Shown: in pieces, positions 33,705 through 42,594 of the stretch
Position numbering within the stretch: position 1 is the stretch's first letter
Layout: each line of letters begins with the position of its first letter
Origin: Ramlibacter lithotrophicus
GTDB lineage: Bacteria > Pseudomonadota > Gammaproteobacteria > Burkholderiales > Burkholderiaceae_C
Direction: 5' to 3'
DNA: 64,000 nucleotides
Assembly (NCBI RefSeq): GCF_012184415.1
Contig: NZ_VTOX01000001.1
Coordinates: 868,001 to 932,000 of the forward strand
Program-made: the position numbers and the translations under genes
Notes under the pieces: generated by a model
Database searches by the model: none
What the model was told of the DNA's origin: nothing
Seen by the model: the letters and a program-made list of their open reading frames with translations, nothing else

Positions 33705-34442
33705 TCAGTTCATGTGCAATCCGCCGTTGACGGAGAACTCCGCCCCGGTGGAATAGCCGCTCTCCTCGGAGGCCAGCCACGCGATGATCGAGGCGATCTC
33801 GCTCGGCTCGCCCAGCCGCTTGACGGGAATCGTCGCCACGATCTTGTCGAGGACGTCCTGCCGGATCGACTTGACCATGTCGGTGCCGATGTAGCCGGGA
33901 CTCACCGTGTTGACGGTCACGCCCTTGGTCGCCAGTTCCTGCGCCAGCGCCATGGTGAAGCCGTGCATGCCCGCCTTGGCCGCCGAGTAATTGGTCTGGC
34001 CGGCCTGGCCCTTCTCGCCGTTGACGGAGCTGATGTTGATGATCCGGCCCCACCCCTTCTCCACCATGTCGCCGACGACCTGCTTGGTCACGTTGAACAT
34101 CGAATTCAGGTTGGTCTCGATCACGGCGTCCCAGTCTTCGCGCGTCATCTTCAGGAACATGCGGTCGCGCGTGATGCCGGCGTTGTTCACCAGCACGTCG
34201 ATGGGCCCGTGTTCGGCCTTCGCCTTGCTGAAGGCCTCCACGGTGGAGTCCCAGCTGCCGACGTTGCCGACGGATGCGTGGAACGTATAGCCCTGGTCGC
34301 GCTGCTCGCCGACCCAGCGCGAGAAGTCGCGGGTCGGTCCGCAGCCGGCGATGACCTTGAAGCCCTCGCGATGCAGGCGTTGGCAGATGGCGGTGCCGAT
34401 GCCGCCCATGCCACCCGTCACGTAGGCGATTTTCTGGCTCAT
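33705..34442 (-). CDS. phaB: Acetoacetyl-CoA reductase
   Basis: 245 residues of the short-chain dehydrogenase family with the NADPH loop [20 protein letters not shown] and the catalytic Ser-Tyr-Lys in [21 protein letters not shown]. It reduces acetoacetyl-CoA to (R)-3-hydroxybutyryl-CoA for PHB synthesis. Two adjacent ATGs occur (34445 and 34442). The second has the better spacing from AGGGAG. Gene order phaC-phaA-phaB on the minus strand is the Cupriavidus-type operon. Confidence 0.93.
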   Translation of the reverse strand: MSQKIAYVTGGMGGIGTAICQRLHREGFKVIAGCGPTRDFSRWVGEQRDQGYTFHASVGNVGSWDSTVEAFSKAKAEHGPIDVLVNNAGITRDRMFLKMTREDWDAVIETNLNSMFNVTKQVVGDMVEKGWGRIINISSVNGEKGQAGQTNYSAAKAGMHGFTMALAQELATKGVTVNTVSPGYIGTDMVKSIRQDVLDKIVATIPVKRLGEPSEIASIIAWLASEESGYSTGAEFSVNGGLHMN

Positions 34443-34517
34443 CATGTTCTCCCTTGCGTTGAAGTTGCGAGCTTCGCACAGCCCGCCGACGGCAGGCGCT
34501 AAATCCCTGTGGCGCGC

Positions 34518-35699
34518 TCAGGCGCGCTCCAGTGCCATGGATACGCCCATGCCCCCGCCGATGCACAGCGCGGCGATGCCCTTCTTCGCCTCGCGGCGGC
34601 GCATCTCGTGCAGCAGCGTCACCAGCACCCGGCAGCCGGAGGCGCCGATCGGGTGGCCCAGCGCAATCGCGCCGCCGTTGACGTTTACCCGCACGCTGTC
34701 GATCCCGAGTTCCTTGTTGACCGCGCACGCTTGGGCTGCGAAGGCCTCGTTCAGTTCGAACAGGTCCACCTCGCCCGCCTGCCAGCCGGCACGGCCCAAC
34801 ACCTTGCGGGTGGCCGGCACCGGGCCCAGGCCCATCGTCGCGGGGTCGAGTCCGCTGGTGGCGAAGGCGCGGATCCGGGCCAGCGGCGTGCAGCCGAGTT
34901 CCGCCGCCTTGCGGGCACTCATCACCACCACGGCGGCGGCGCCGTCGTTGATGCCGGAGGCGTTGCCCGCCGTGACGGAGCCGGCCTTGTCGAACGCGGG
35001 CCGCAGGCCGGCCAGGGCCTCGGCGTTGGTCTTGCGGTTGATGTATTCGTCGCTGTCGAACACCACCGGATCGCCCTTCTTCTGCGGGATCGCGACGGGA
35101 ACGATCTCGTCCTTGAACCGGCCGGCCTCCTGCGCCGCCGCTGCCTTCTGCTGGCTGGCCAGCGCCAGGGCGTCCTGCGCTTCACGGCTGATGCTGTGCA
35201 GGCGGGCGACGTTCTCCGCGGTGATGCCCATGTGGTACTGGTTGTACACGTCCCACAGCCCGTCGACGATCATGGTGTCGACCAGCTTCCAGTCGCCCAT
35301 GCGCTGGCCGTCGCGCGAATTCGGCAGCACGTGCGGCGCCGCACTCATGTTCTCCTGGCCGCCGGCCACCACGATGTCGCTGTCGCCCCAGGCGATGGCC
35401 TGGGCCGCGAGCATCACCGCCTTCAGTCCCGAGCCGCAGACGGCGTTGATGGTCATTCCCGGCACCTCCTTCGGCAGCCCGGCCTTGAGCAGCGCCTGGC
35501 GCGCCGGGTTCTGGCCGGAGCCCGCGGCGAGCACCTGGCCCATGATCACCTCGCCCACCAGCGCGGGGGCGACCTTCGCGCGCGCGAGCGCCTCGCGGAT
35601 CACGATCGATCCCAGTTCGGGCGCCGCCACCCGTGCCAGGGAACCGCCGAACTTGCCGACCGCGGTGCGGACGGCGGAAACGATGACGATGTCTTCCAT
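34518..35699 (-). CDS. phaA: Acetyl-CoA acetyltransferase (beta-ketothiolase)
   Basis: 393 residues. The thiolase active site is complete: nucleophile cysteine in [11 protein letters not shown] (near 88), NEAFAAQ, the GHPIGASG histidine (near 349) and the second cysteine in ALCIGGGMG (near 379). It condenses two acetyl-CoA for PHB synthesis or works in reverse. It lies 31 bases downstream of phaC. Confidence 0.95.
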   Translation of the reverse strand: MEDIVIVSAVRTAVGKFGGSLARVAAPELGSIVIREALARAKVAPALVGEVIMGQVLAAGSGQNPARQALLKAGLPKEVPGMTINAVCGSGLKAVMLAAQAIAWGDSDIVVAGGQENMSAAPHVLPNSRDGQRMGDWKLVDTMIVDGLWDVYNQYHMGITAENVARLHSISREAQDALALASQQKAAAAQEAGRFKDEIVPVAIPQKKGDPVVFDSDEYINRKTNAEALAGLRPAFDKAGSVTAGNASGINDGAAAVVVMSARKAAELGCTPLARIRAFATSGLDPATMGLGPVPATRKVLGRAGWQAGEVDLFELNEAFAAQACAVNKELGIDSVRVNVNGGAIALGHPIGASGCRVLVTLLHEMRRREAKKGIAALCIGGGMGVSMALERA

Positions 35700-35730
35700 T
35701 CCTCAATCTCCTTCGCTGAATGTCCTGCGC

Positions 35731-37410
35731 TCAGGCCCTGGCGCGCACGTAGCGGCCCGGAGCCGCCTCGATCGGCTTGTACCTGGCGTTGCCGTAGCGC
35801 TTCGGCGCCGCGACCTGCTTGCCGCCATGCCGCTCGAGCCATGCGGCCCAATCCGGCCACCAGCTGCCCGGGTGCTCCTTTGCCCCGGCCAGCCACTCTT
35901 CGTGCGTTTTCGGCAGCTTCTCGTTCGTCCAGTATGAACGCTTCTTCCTGGCCGGCGGGTTGATGACGCCGGCGATATGCCCGGACGCCCCCATCACGAA
36001 CCGCTTCCTGCCCGGCAGGTGCCGGGTGGAGGCATAGGCGCCGGCGATCGGCACGATGTGGTCCTCGCGCGAGCCGTAGATGTACACGGGGATGTCGACC
36101 TGGCGCAGGTCGACCTTCTCGCCGCAGACGACGCACTGGCCGGGCTTGACCAGGTTGTTCTCGAGGTAGGTGTTGCGCAGGTACCAGGCGTACATCGGGC
36201 CCGGCAGGTTGGTCGAATCGCTGTTCCAGTACAGCAGGTCGAACGGCGGCGGCGTCTCCCCCTTGAGGTAGTTGCCGACGACGTAGTTCCACACCAGGTC
36301 GTTCGGCCGCAGGAAGCTGAAGGTGGATGCCAGCTCCTGCCCTTTGAGGATCCCGCCTTGCCCCAGCTGCATCTCGCGGAACCTGACGAACGCGTCGTCG
36401 ATGAACACGTCGAGCACGCCGGTTTCGGAGAAATCGAGGAAGGCCGTCAGCAGCGTGGCCGACGCGACCGGCTGCTCGCCGCGTGCCGCCAGCACGGCCA
36501 GCGCGGTACCGAGAATGGTGCCGCCGACGCAGAAGCCGAGCGCGTTGATCTGCGGCGCGGCGGCGATCTCGCGCACCACCTCGATCGCCTTGAGCGCGCC
36601 GTCGCCGACGTAGTCGTCCCACGTCACGCCGGCCATGGCCGCGTCGGGATTGCGCCAGCTCACCAGGAAGGTGCGATGCCCTTGCTCCACGAGGTAGCGA
36701 ACGAGCGAGTTCTCCGGCTGCAGGTCGAGGATGTAGAACTTGTTGATGCAGGGCGGCACCAGCAGGAACGGGCGCTCGTACACCTTGGCCGTCAGCGGCT
36801 TGTACTCGATCAGCTGGAACAGCTCGTTCTCGAACACCACCGCGCCTTCGGTGGTCGCGACGTTGTGCCCGACGTCGAAGACGCTTTCGTCGGTCATCGA
36901 CACGTGGCCCTGCTGGATGTCCTTGAGCAGGTTCTGCACGCCCCTGGCGATGCTCTCGCCGCGCGTCTCGACGGCCTTGCGCTGCGCCTCGGCATTCAGC
37001 GCCATGAAGTTGCTCGGCGCGGCCGCCGCCATCCACTGCTCCACGGCGAAGCGCAGGCGCGCCTTGGTCTTTTCGTCGGCCTCCGCCGCTTCGGCCAGGC
37101 CCAGCAGGGCGCGCGCATTGAGCAGGTACAGCGCCGCTGAATAAGCGGCGACGGGATTCGCGCTCCACGCGTCCGACGCAAAACGCCTGTCGCCGGCGGC
37201 TGGATTGCTGGCCAGGCCCTGGTTCCACAGCTGCGCGGCCTCGCGCAGGTACGCGTCGCGCAACTCCTGCAGCTTGTCGGGCGCGAACCGGAGCGGCGCG
37301 GCGCCGGGGCCCGCGGCCGGCACGAACGACTGCAGCGCCTTCGTCCAGTTGGCACCGAGGTCTTGCTGGAACTGGCGGGCGGCTGCCGTCCAGTCTGCGT
37401 CAGAATTCAT
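35731..37410 (-). CDS. phaC: Class I poly(R)-hydroxyalkanoate synthase
   Basis: 559 residues with the PhaC N-terminal domain and the alpha/beta-hydrolase catalytic domain. The lipase-like box is GFCVGG with nucleophile C294. The rest of the triad is expected in the segments [12 protein letters not shown] (Asp) and [13 protein letters not shown] (His). ATG 37410 follows GGGAAAGAGC. It polymerises 3-hydroxyacyl-CoA made by PhaA and PhaB and leads the operon. No phaR or phasin gene is seen nearby. Confidence 0.95.
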   Translation of the reverse strand: MNSDADWTAAARQFQQDLGANWTKALQSFVPAAGPGAAPLRFAPDKLQELRDAYLREAAQLWNQGLASNPAAGDRRFASDAWSANPVAAYSAALYLLNARALLGLAEAAEADEKTKARLRFAVEQWMAAAAPSNFMALNAEAQRKAVETRGESIARGVQNLLKDIQQGHVSMTDESVFDVGHNVATTEGAVVFENELFQLIEYKPLTAKVYERPFLLVPPCINKFYILDLQPENSLVRYLVEQGHRTFLVSWRNPDAAMAGVTWDDYVGDGALKAIEVVREIAAAPQINALGFCVGGTILGTALAVLAARGEQPVASATLLTAFLDFSETGVLDVFIDDAFVRFREMQLGQGGILKGQELASTFSFLRPNDLVWNYVVGNYLKGETPPPFDLLYWNSDSTNLPGPMYAWYLRNTYLENNLVKPGQCVVCGEKVDLRQVDIPVYIYGSREDHIVPIAGAYASTRHLPGRKRFVMGASGHIAGVINPPARKKRSYWTNEKLPKTHEEWLAGAKEHPGSWWPDWAAWLERHGGKQVAAPKRYGNARYKPIEAAPGRYVRARA

Positions 37411-37496
37411 GCTCTTTCCCCGCGACCGTTGTTGCCCGCGCCGGGCAAGTATCCCATCAACGATGTTGCGCCGCAACACGACACAACGCTTCCCGG

Positions 37497-37784
37497 ATGT
37501 ACCTCGTCGTCATTGCCTGGCTGTACGTGGCCCTCATGATGGCCGTGGCCGAAGCCACGCACAGCGCCGGCACAGTGCTCGGTGCATTCTTCACCTTTGT
37601 ACTCTATGGCGCCGTTCCCGTGGCGCTGGTGATCTACCTGGGCGGGCGGCCCGCGCGGCGCCGCGCCGCGAAAGCGCGGGAAGCGGCGCAGCTGGAGCAG
37701 CAGCGGGCCGCGTCAGCGGCGCCAGATGGCAGCGGCGAAGCGGCCGCTGAGGCCCCTGTCGCGCCGGTGCGAAAAGAACCGTGA
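37497..37784 (+). CDS. Small conserved membrane protein
   Basis: 95 residues with two transmembrane helices (about 2-20 and 28-47) and a charged, Ala-rich cytosolic tail (RPARRRAAKAREAAQLEQQ). It starts at ATG 37497 only 87 bases upstream of the divergent phaC. Its 3' end overlaps the convergent pgeF by 72 bases, which is unusual but plausible since the tail is low complexity. No function can be assigned. Confidence 0.6.
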   Translation: MYLVVIAWLYVALMMAVAEATHSAGTVLGAFFTFVLYGAVPVALVIYLGGRPARRRAAKAREAAQLEQQRAASAAPDGSGEAAAEAPVAPVRKEP

Positions 37785-38489
37785 AGGATCGGCGACGGTG
37801 CACCAGGCGGTGCCGCCGTCGTTGCCGTGGATGCGCTCGATGCCAAGCGCGCGCAGGCGCCGGCGCGCGAGCCCCGGCAGGTCGGCCAGCCACTTGCCGT
37901 TGCCGTACGGCATGAAGAGGGCGGCGCAACCGGGATCGGCTGCCTCGAACGCGGCCTTCACTTCGGCCCCGACCTCGAACGCCTGCGGGCCGATGCAGGG
38001 GCCGAGCCAGGCCAGGGTGTCGGCGGCGCCGGCGCCGCCGGCTGCCCACAGCGCGCGGCACGCGGCTTCGAGCACGCCCTCGCCGGCCGAGCCGGCCAGG
38101 CCGCGCCAGCCGGCGTGCGCCGCGGCCACTGCCTTGCCGTCAGCGGTCGCGAACAGCACCGGCAGGCAGTCGGCGACCATGATCGTGCAGGCGATGCCGG
38201 CCTCGGTCGCCACGCAGGCGTCGGCCTGCACGCCGTCGCGGGTCGCGGAGGACAAATGCGCCACCCCGCGGCCATGCACCTGCTGCAGGAACACCGGCCG
38301 CGCCTGCACCGCGGCGGCGAAGATGCGGCGGTTGGCGCTGACCGCTTCCGGGGCGTCGCCCACGTGGTCGCCGAGGTTCAGGCTCGCGTACGGTCCCGCG
38401 GACACGCCGCCTTCGCGCGTCGTGCACACGGCCTGCACGCCGGCGGGCAGCGGGCAGTCGGGAATGATCCAGCCGGCGGCGGGCTGCAT
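37713..38489 (-). CDS. pgeF: Peptidoglycan editing factor / polyphenol oxidase family protein
   Basis: 258 residues of the YfiH/YlmD family. The metal- or substrate-binding trio is H72 (QQVHGRG), C108 (VADCLP) and H125 (AAHAGWRG). The C-terminal WLGPCIGP motif is also typical. Members edit mis-incorporated amino acids in peptidoglycan precursors or act on purine nucleosides. The ATG is two bases from the stop of the upstream isomerase gene, so the two are likely co-transcribed. Confidence 0.9.
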   Translation of the reverse strand: MQPAAGWIIPDCPLPAGVQAVCTTREGGVSAGPYASLNLGDHVGDAPEAVSANRRIFAAAVQARPVFLQQVHGRGVAHLSSATRDGVQADACVATEAGIACTIMVADCLPVLFATADGKAVAAAHAGWRGLAGSAGEGVLEAACRALWAAGGAGAADTLAWLGPCIGPQAFEVGAEVKAAFEAADPGCAALFMPYGNGKWLADLPGLARRRLRALGIERIHGNDGGTAWCTVADPSRFFSHRRDRGLSGRFAAAIWRR

Positions 38490-38491
38490 CT

Positions 38492-39133
38492 TCAGCCCTC
38501 GGCGTCGGGACAGCTCGATGGCTGGGCGCGCTGGAAGGCCGGCAAGGCCATGCACGCGTCGAAGGCGGCCATCGTCCGCGGCAAGCCGTCGAAGTCGACG
38601 TCGAAGCGACGGCCGTTGAAGATCTGCGGCACCAGGCAGCAGTCGGCCAGCGTCGGCGTGTCGCCGAAGCAGTAGGTGCCGGCCGGCAGCTGCGCTAGTT
38701 CGCGCTCGAAGGCTTCCAGCCCGTCGCGGACCCAGTGCCGGTACCAGGCGTTCTTCGCCTCTTCCTCCACCTTCAGGTCGCGCACCAGGTACTTCAGGAC
38801 GCGCAGGTTGTTGAGCGGATGGATTTCGCAGGCGATGAGTTGCGCCAGGGCGCGCACCCGGGCCCGCGCCAGCGGGTCGCGCGGCAACAGCGGCGGCTGG
38901 GGATGGGTTTCGTCGAGGTACTCGATGATCGCCATCGACTGCCCCAGGTGCTCGCCCGTGTCGAGCTGCAGCGCCGGCACCAGCAGCGACGGCGACATGG
39001 CGGCGTATTGCGGCTGCTTGTGCTCGCCCTTGACCAGGTGCACCGGCACGTAATCGTAGGCCAACCCCTTCAGCTCCAGCGCGATGCGCACGCGGAACGA
39101 CGCGGACGAACGGAAGTAGTTGTACAGTTTCAT
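38492..39133 (-). CDS. maiA: Zeta-class GST: maleylacetoacetate/maleylpyruvate isomerase
   Basis: 213 residues. The N-terminal thioredoxin fold has the zeta-class signature LYNYFRSSASFRVRIALELKG with the active-site SSAS. The C-terminal helical domain contains the segment ACEIHPLNNLRVLKYL. It isomerises maleylacetoacetate or maleylpyruvate with glutathione. The gentisate operon 2.3 kb to the right has dioxygenase and fumarylpyruvate hydrolase but no isomerase of its own, so this gene could supply that step. ATG 39133 is the only sensible start. Confidence 0.88.
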   Translation of the reverse strand: MKLYNYFRSSASFRVRIALELKGLAYDYVPVHLVKGEHKQPQYAAMSPSLLVPALQLDTGEHLGQSMAIIEYLDETHPQPPLLPRDPLARARVRALAQLIACEIHPLNNLRVLKYLVRDLKVEEEAKNAWYRHWVRDGLEAFERELAQLPAGTYCFGDTPTLADCCLVPQIFNGRRFDVDFDGLPRTMAAFDACMALPAFQRAQPSSCPDAEG

Positions 39134-39208
39134 GGCGCAAGCATAAAGGAAGCCCCGCACGAATCCACTCGCGCCGGCGGCTTCGCACCAACAACCGGAG
39201 ACCACGCG

Positions 39209-40153
39209 ATGCTGCATCCGCAAGCACGGGCACTGCTCGACCTGATGGTGGAAAAGGGCGTGCCGCCGACCCACACGCTCGCCCCGTCCGAGGCCCGCGC
39301 GATGTATCGCGAGCGGCGCTCCTTCACCCAGCCCAAGCCGCCGCATTGCCTCGTGCGGGAACTCACGATGCCCGGTCCCGCCGGGCCCATCGCGCTGCGG
39401 CTGTACCGGCCCGCAGGCAGCGCCCCGTCGGGCGTGCTGCCGGCACTGGTCTACTACCACGGCGGCGGCTGGGTGATCGGCGACCTCGACACCCACGACA
39501 CGCTGTGCCGCGAACTCGCCAACGGCTCCGGTTGCGCGGTGGTGTCGGTCGACTATCGGCTGGCGCCGGAACACCGCTTCCCGGCCGCCGTCGACGATTC
39601 GATCGCTGCCCTGCGCTGGGTGCACGACAACGCCGCGCAGCTCCAGGTCGACCCGGCCCGCCTCGCGGTGGGCGGCGACAGCGCGGGCGGCAACCTGGCG
39701 GCCGTCGTCGCCATTGCCGCGCGCGAGGCCGGTGGACCGGCCCTCGCCTTCCAGCTGCTGATCTACCCGGCCACCGACCAGCGCCGCACCGCGCCATCGC
39801 ACCGCACCAACGGCCAGGGCTACCTGCTCACGAGCGACAGCATCGCCTACTACCACGACCACTACATCGCCGATGCGGCGCAGGACCTCGACTGGCGCGC
39901 CTCGCCCCTGCTGCACGAGAACCTGGAGGGGCTGCCGCCGGCGTTCGTCCTCACGGCCGGCTACGACCCGCTGCGCGACGAGGGCCTGCAGTACGCGCAG
40001 CGCCTGACGGCCGCCGGCAACCGGGCCGCGCTAGTGTGCTTCGAACGGCAGATCCACGGCTTCGCGCCAATGGGCAAGTTCATCGACGAGGCCAACGTCG
40101 CCGTGCAGCTTTGCGCCGCCCAGTTGCGGCAGGCGCTGCGGCCCGGCGCTTAG
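39209..40153 (+). CDS. Alpha/beta hydrolase, HSL-family esterase/lipase
   Basis: 314 residues. The HSL-family oxyanion motif YYHGGGWVIGD (near 83) and the nucleophile elbow GGDSAGGN (near 152) are present. The Asp is expected in AGYDPLRDEG and the His in RQIHGFAPM. Such enzymes cleave short acyl esters. It is divergent from maiA with 75 bases between starts. No pathway assignment is possible. Confidence 0.9.
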   Translation: MLHPQARALLDLMVEKGVPPTHTLAPSEARAMYRERRSFTQPKPPHCLVRELTMPGPAGPIALRLYRPAGSAPSGVLPALVYYHGGGWVIGDLDTHDTLCRELANGSGCAVVSVDYRLAPEHRFPAAVDDSIAALRWVHDNAAQLQVDPARLAVGGDSAGGNLAAVVAIAAREAGGPALAFQLLIYPATDQRRTAPSHRTNGQGYLLTSDSIAYYHDHYIADAAQDLDWRASPLLHENLEGLPPAFVLTAGYDPLRDEGLQYAQRLTAAGNRAALVCFERQIHGFAPMGKFIDEANVAVQLCAAQLRQALRPGA

Positions 40154-40211
40154 ACTTGCCGCTCCCGCGGGCCGCGAGTGACCGGCCCGAACTCACCAGC
40201 CAAGGACCGAC

Positions 40212-40523
40212 ATGATTCTCGAGATTGCCGATATCCGCATCCAGCCTGGCCAGCAGGCGGCCTTCGAGGCCGCGATCCAGCACGGCGTCGCCACGGTGGC
40301 CTCCAGGGCCCAGGGCATGCGCGGCTACAAGGTCAACCGCTGCATCGAATCGCCGGAGCGCTACGTCCTGCAGATCTTCTGGGACCGCCTGGAGGACCAC
40401 ACGGTCGGCTTCCGCGAGGGCCCGCTGTTCGCGCAGTGGCGCGCCATCGTCGGTCCGTTCTTCGCCGCGCCGCCGCTCGTGGAGCATTTCGAGCTGGTCG
40501 CGAAGTCCCAGCTCCCCGAGTAG
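40212..40523 (+). CDS. ABM-domain (antibiotic biosynthesis monooxygenase family) protein
   Basis: 103 residues of the dimeric alpha/beta-barrel ABM fold (MILEIADIRIQPGQQAAFEAA at the start, YVLQIFWDRLEDH in the middle). Members are cofactor-free monooxygenases or heme/quinone-binding proteins. Here the role is unknown. It follows the esterase by 58 bases and converges on the OmpA gene. GC-rich inverted repeat 40529-40546 (GGCCGCC/GGCGGCC) lies after its stop without a T-run. Confidence 0.82.
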   Translation: MILEIADIRIQPGQQAAFEAAIQHGVATVASRAQGMRGYKVNRCIESPERYVLQIFWDRLEDHTVGFREGPLFAQWRAIVGPFFAAPPLVEHFELVAKSQLPE

Positions 40524-40568
40524 GCAAGGGCCGCCCGGAGGCGGCCGTGTGCCGTGCGCGCGCGCCCG

Positions 40569-41243
40569 TCACCGGGCAGCGACGTTGGCGCGTTCGCCGA
40601 GGAAGATCTCGACCCGCCGGTTGCGCGCGCGCCCGGCCTCGGTGCCGTTGTCGGCGATCGGCTCGCGCTCGCCGCGCCCGGCGATCGCGATGCGGTTGGG
40701 GTCGACGCCGCGCGCCGCCAGGTAGTTCTTCGCCGACTGCGCCCGCTGCACCGACAGCGGATCGTTCACTGCGTCGGAGCCGGTGTTGTCGGTATGCCCG
40801 ACGATGCGGACCTCGGTGTTCTGCTGGTTGGCCAGGCCGCTGGCAAACTGGTCCAGGATCGGCCTGAGGTTGGGCTTGATGTCCGCGCGCCCGGTGTCGA
40901 ACGAGATGTCGCTGGGAATGTTCAGCTTGAGCTGGTTGTCGGGCGTCTGCGTGACCTGCACGCCCGAGCCCATGGTGGCCCGCTCCATCGCCAGCTTCTT
41001 TTCCTGCATGTGGCGCGACCACACGTAGCCGCCGGCGGCGCCCACCAGGCCGCCGATCGCCGCGCCGCGGGTGTCGCCGCCGATGGCCGCACCGGCCAGG
41101 GCGCCCACGCCGGCGCCAATCGCCGTGCTCTTGGCCGTCGGCGACATGTTGCCCATGTTCATGTCGGCGCAACCGGCCGTCACCAGCGCGGCGGCGGCAG
41201 CCAGGGCCAGCAACGGCCGGCTCGCGATGTGTTTCTTGTCCAT
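40569..41243 (-). CDS. OmpA-family outer-membrane lipoprotein (YiaD-like)
   Basis: 224 residues. A lipoprotein signal ends in the lipobox VTAGC with C25 as lipidated residue. A glycine-zipper-like segment follows (IGAGVGALAGAAIGGDTRGA), then the C-terminal OmpA peptidoglycan-binding domain (SFDTGRADIKPNL, VRIVGHTDNTGSD, LSVQRAQSAKNYL, GRGEREPIADN, RNRRVEIFL). It should tether the outer membrane to the peptidoglycan and support envelope integrity. Confidence 0.92.
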   Translation of the reverse strand: MDKKHIASRPLLALAAAAALVTAGCADMNMGNMSPTAKSTAIGAGVGALAGAAIGGDTRGAAIGGLVGAAGGYVWSRHMQEKKLAMERATMGSGVQVTQTPDNQLKLNIPSDISFDTGRADIKPNLRPILDQFASGLANQQNTEVRIVGHTDNTGSDAVNDPLSVQRAQSAKNYLAARGVDPNRIAIAGRGEREPIADNGTEAGRARNRRVEIFLGERANVAAR

Positions 41244-41396
41244 TTCTCTTCCCTTTCGTAGCTTGCGCCTCTTATTCAAGGCCACAAGCGCGCAAACTTC
41301 CAATCGGCCGCGGCTGAATGACATGTAGGACAACGCTGCGGATCGCGCGCGGCTGCCGCTATGCTGTCGCTCTTCGCGTTCGATCCGGGAGCCCCA

Positions 41397-42590
41397 GTGG
41401 CACAGCGCCTGAACCTCATCGTTGCCGGCGGCGGCATCGGCGGCCTGGCCGCCGCGTACGTGCTCGGCCGCGACGGGCATGCCGTCACCGTGCTCGAGCA
41501 GTCGCCGGCCTTCGGGGAAATCGGCGCCGGCATCCAGCTCGGCCCCAACATCTTCCGCATGTTCGAGTACCTCGGCCTCACCGACGCAGTGCGCCGGGTG
41601 GCGTACTTCCCGCCAGGGATGGGCATGAACGACGTGCGCACCGGCGAGCCGGTGGTGCGGGTTGCGCTGGGCGACACCGCGCTGGCCGCCTATGGCTTTC
41701 CCTATGGCGTGATCTACCGCGCCGACCTGCACCAGGTCCTGCTGGATGCCTGCCGCGCCCTGCCCGACGTGGCGCTGCGCACGTCGAGCAAGGTCGAGTC
41801 ATTCGCGCAGGACGCCGGCGCCGTGACCGCGCGGCTGGCCGGCGGCGAGGAAGTGCGTGCTGATGCGCTGGTCGGCGCGGACGGCCTGTGGAGCCGCATC
41901 CGGGAGGCGGTGGTCGGCGACGGCAGGCCGCGGGTGTCCGGCCACATCGCCTACCGCGCGGTGCTCAGGCGCGAGGAAGTACCGGCCCACCTGTGGCACG
42001 ACGACGTGGTGCTGTGGGGCGGCGAGAAGACGCATCTGGTGCACTATCCGCTGCGGCGCGGCGAACTCTTCAATCTGGTCGCCGTGTTCCACAGCAACAA
42101 GTACGACGAAGGCTGGAACACCTTCGGCGACACCGCGGAGCTCCACGAGCGTTTCGCGCAGGCCGTGCCCCGGGTGCGCGAGCTGCTCGGCAAGATCGAG
42201 ACCTGGAAGATGTGGGTGCTGTGCGACCGCGAGCCGGTCAGCCACTGGAGCGACCGGCGGGTCACCCTGCTCGGCGACGCGGCCCACCCGATGCTGCAAT
42301 ACCTGGCACAGGGCGCAGGTCAGGCGATCGAGGACGCGGTGGTGCTGGGCGCCGCGCTGCGCCACACGCGGGGCGACGTCGAGCAGGCGTTCCTGAAGTA
42401 CCAGCAGGCGCGCTACCTCCGCACGGGCCGGGTCCAGCTCACGGCCCGCTTCTACGGCGACATCTACCATGCATCCGGCGTCGCCCGCGAACTGCGCAAC
42501 CGGATGTTTCGCAGTGGACGCGAATCGGCGGGTTTCGCCGGGCTCAAATGGATGTACGACGGCATCGCGCCCGACCAGTTGTTCGACTGA
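41397..42590 (+). CDS. 3-Hydroxybenzoate 6-monooxygenase-like FAD hydroxylase
   Basis: About 397 residues of the group A flavin monooxygenases: NAD(P)H/FAD loop VAGGGIGGLAAAYVLG, FAD-binding LVGADGLWSRIREA (near 154) and LLGDAAHPMLQYLAQGAGQAIEDA (near 290). With gentisate dioxygenase in the same operon, 3-hydroxybenzoate 6-hydroxylation to gentisate is the best call. Salicylate 5- or other hydroxylations are possible. I chose GTG 41397 because it has GGGAG seven bases upstream and its product begins at the FAD fold. An ATG at 41361 lacks a ribosome binding site. Confidence 0.82.
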   Translation: MAQRLNLIVAGGGIGGLAAAYVLGRDGHAVTVLEQSPAFGEIGAGIQLGPNIFRMFEYLGLTDAVRRVAYFPPGMGMNDVRTGEPVVRVALGDTALAAYGFPYGVIYRADLHQVLLDACRALPDVALRTSSKVESFAQDAGAVTARLAGGEEVRADALVGADGLWSRIREAVVGDGRPRVSGHIAYRAVLRREEVPAHLWHDDVVLWGGEKTHLVHYPLRRGELFNLVAVFHSNKYDEGWNTFGDTAELHERFAQAVPRVRELLGKIETWKMWVLCDREPVSHWSDRRVTLLGDAAHPMLQYLAQGAGQAIEDAVVLGAALRHTRGDVEQAFLKYQQARYLRTGRVQLTARFYGDIYHASGVARELRNRMFRSGRESAGFAGLKWMYDGIAPDQLFD

Positions 42591-42594
42591 CACC

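Noticed and set aside
41361..41396. Start of the hydroxylase at ATG 41361
   Set aside because: There is no ribosome binding site there. GTG 41397 has GGGAG at good spacing and begins at the FAD fold.
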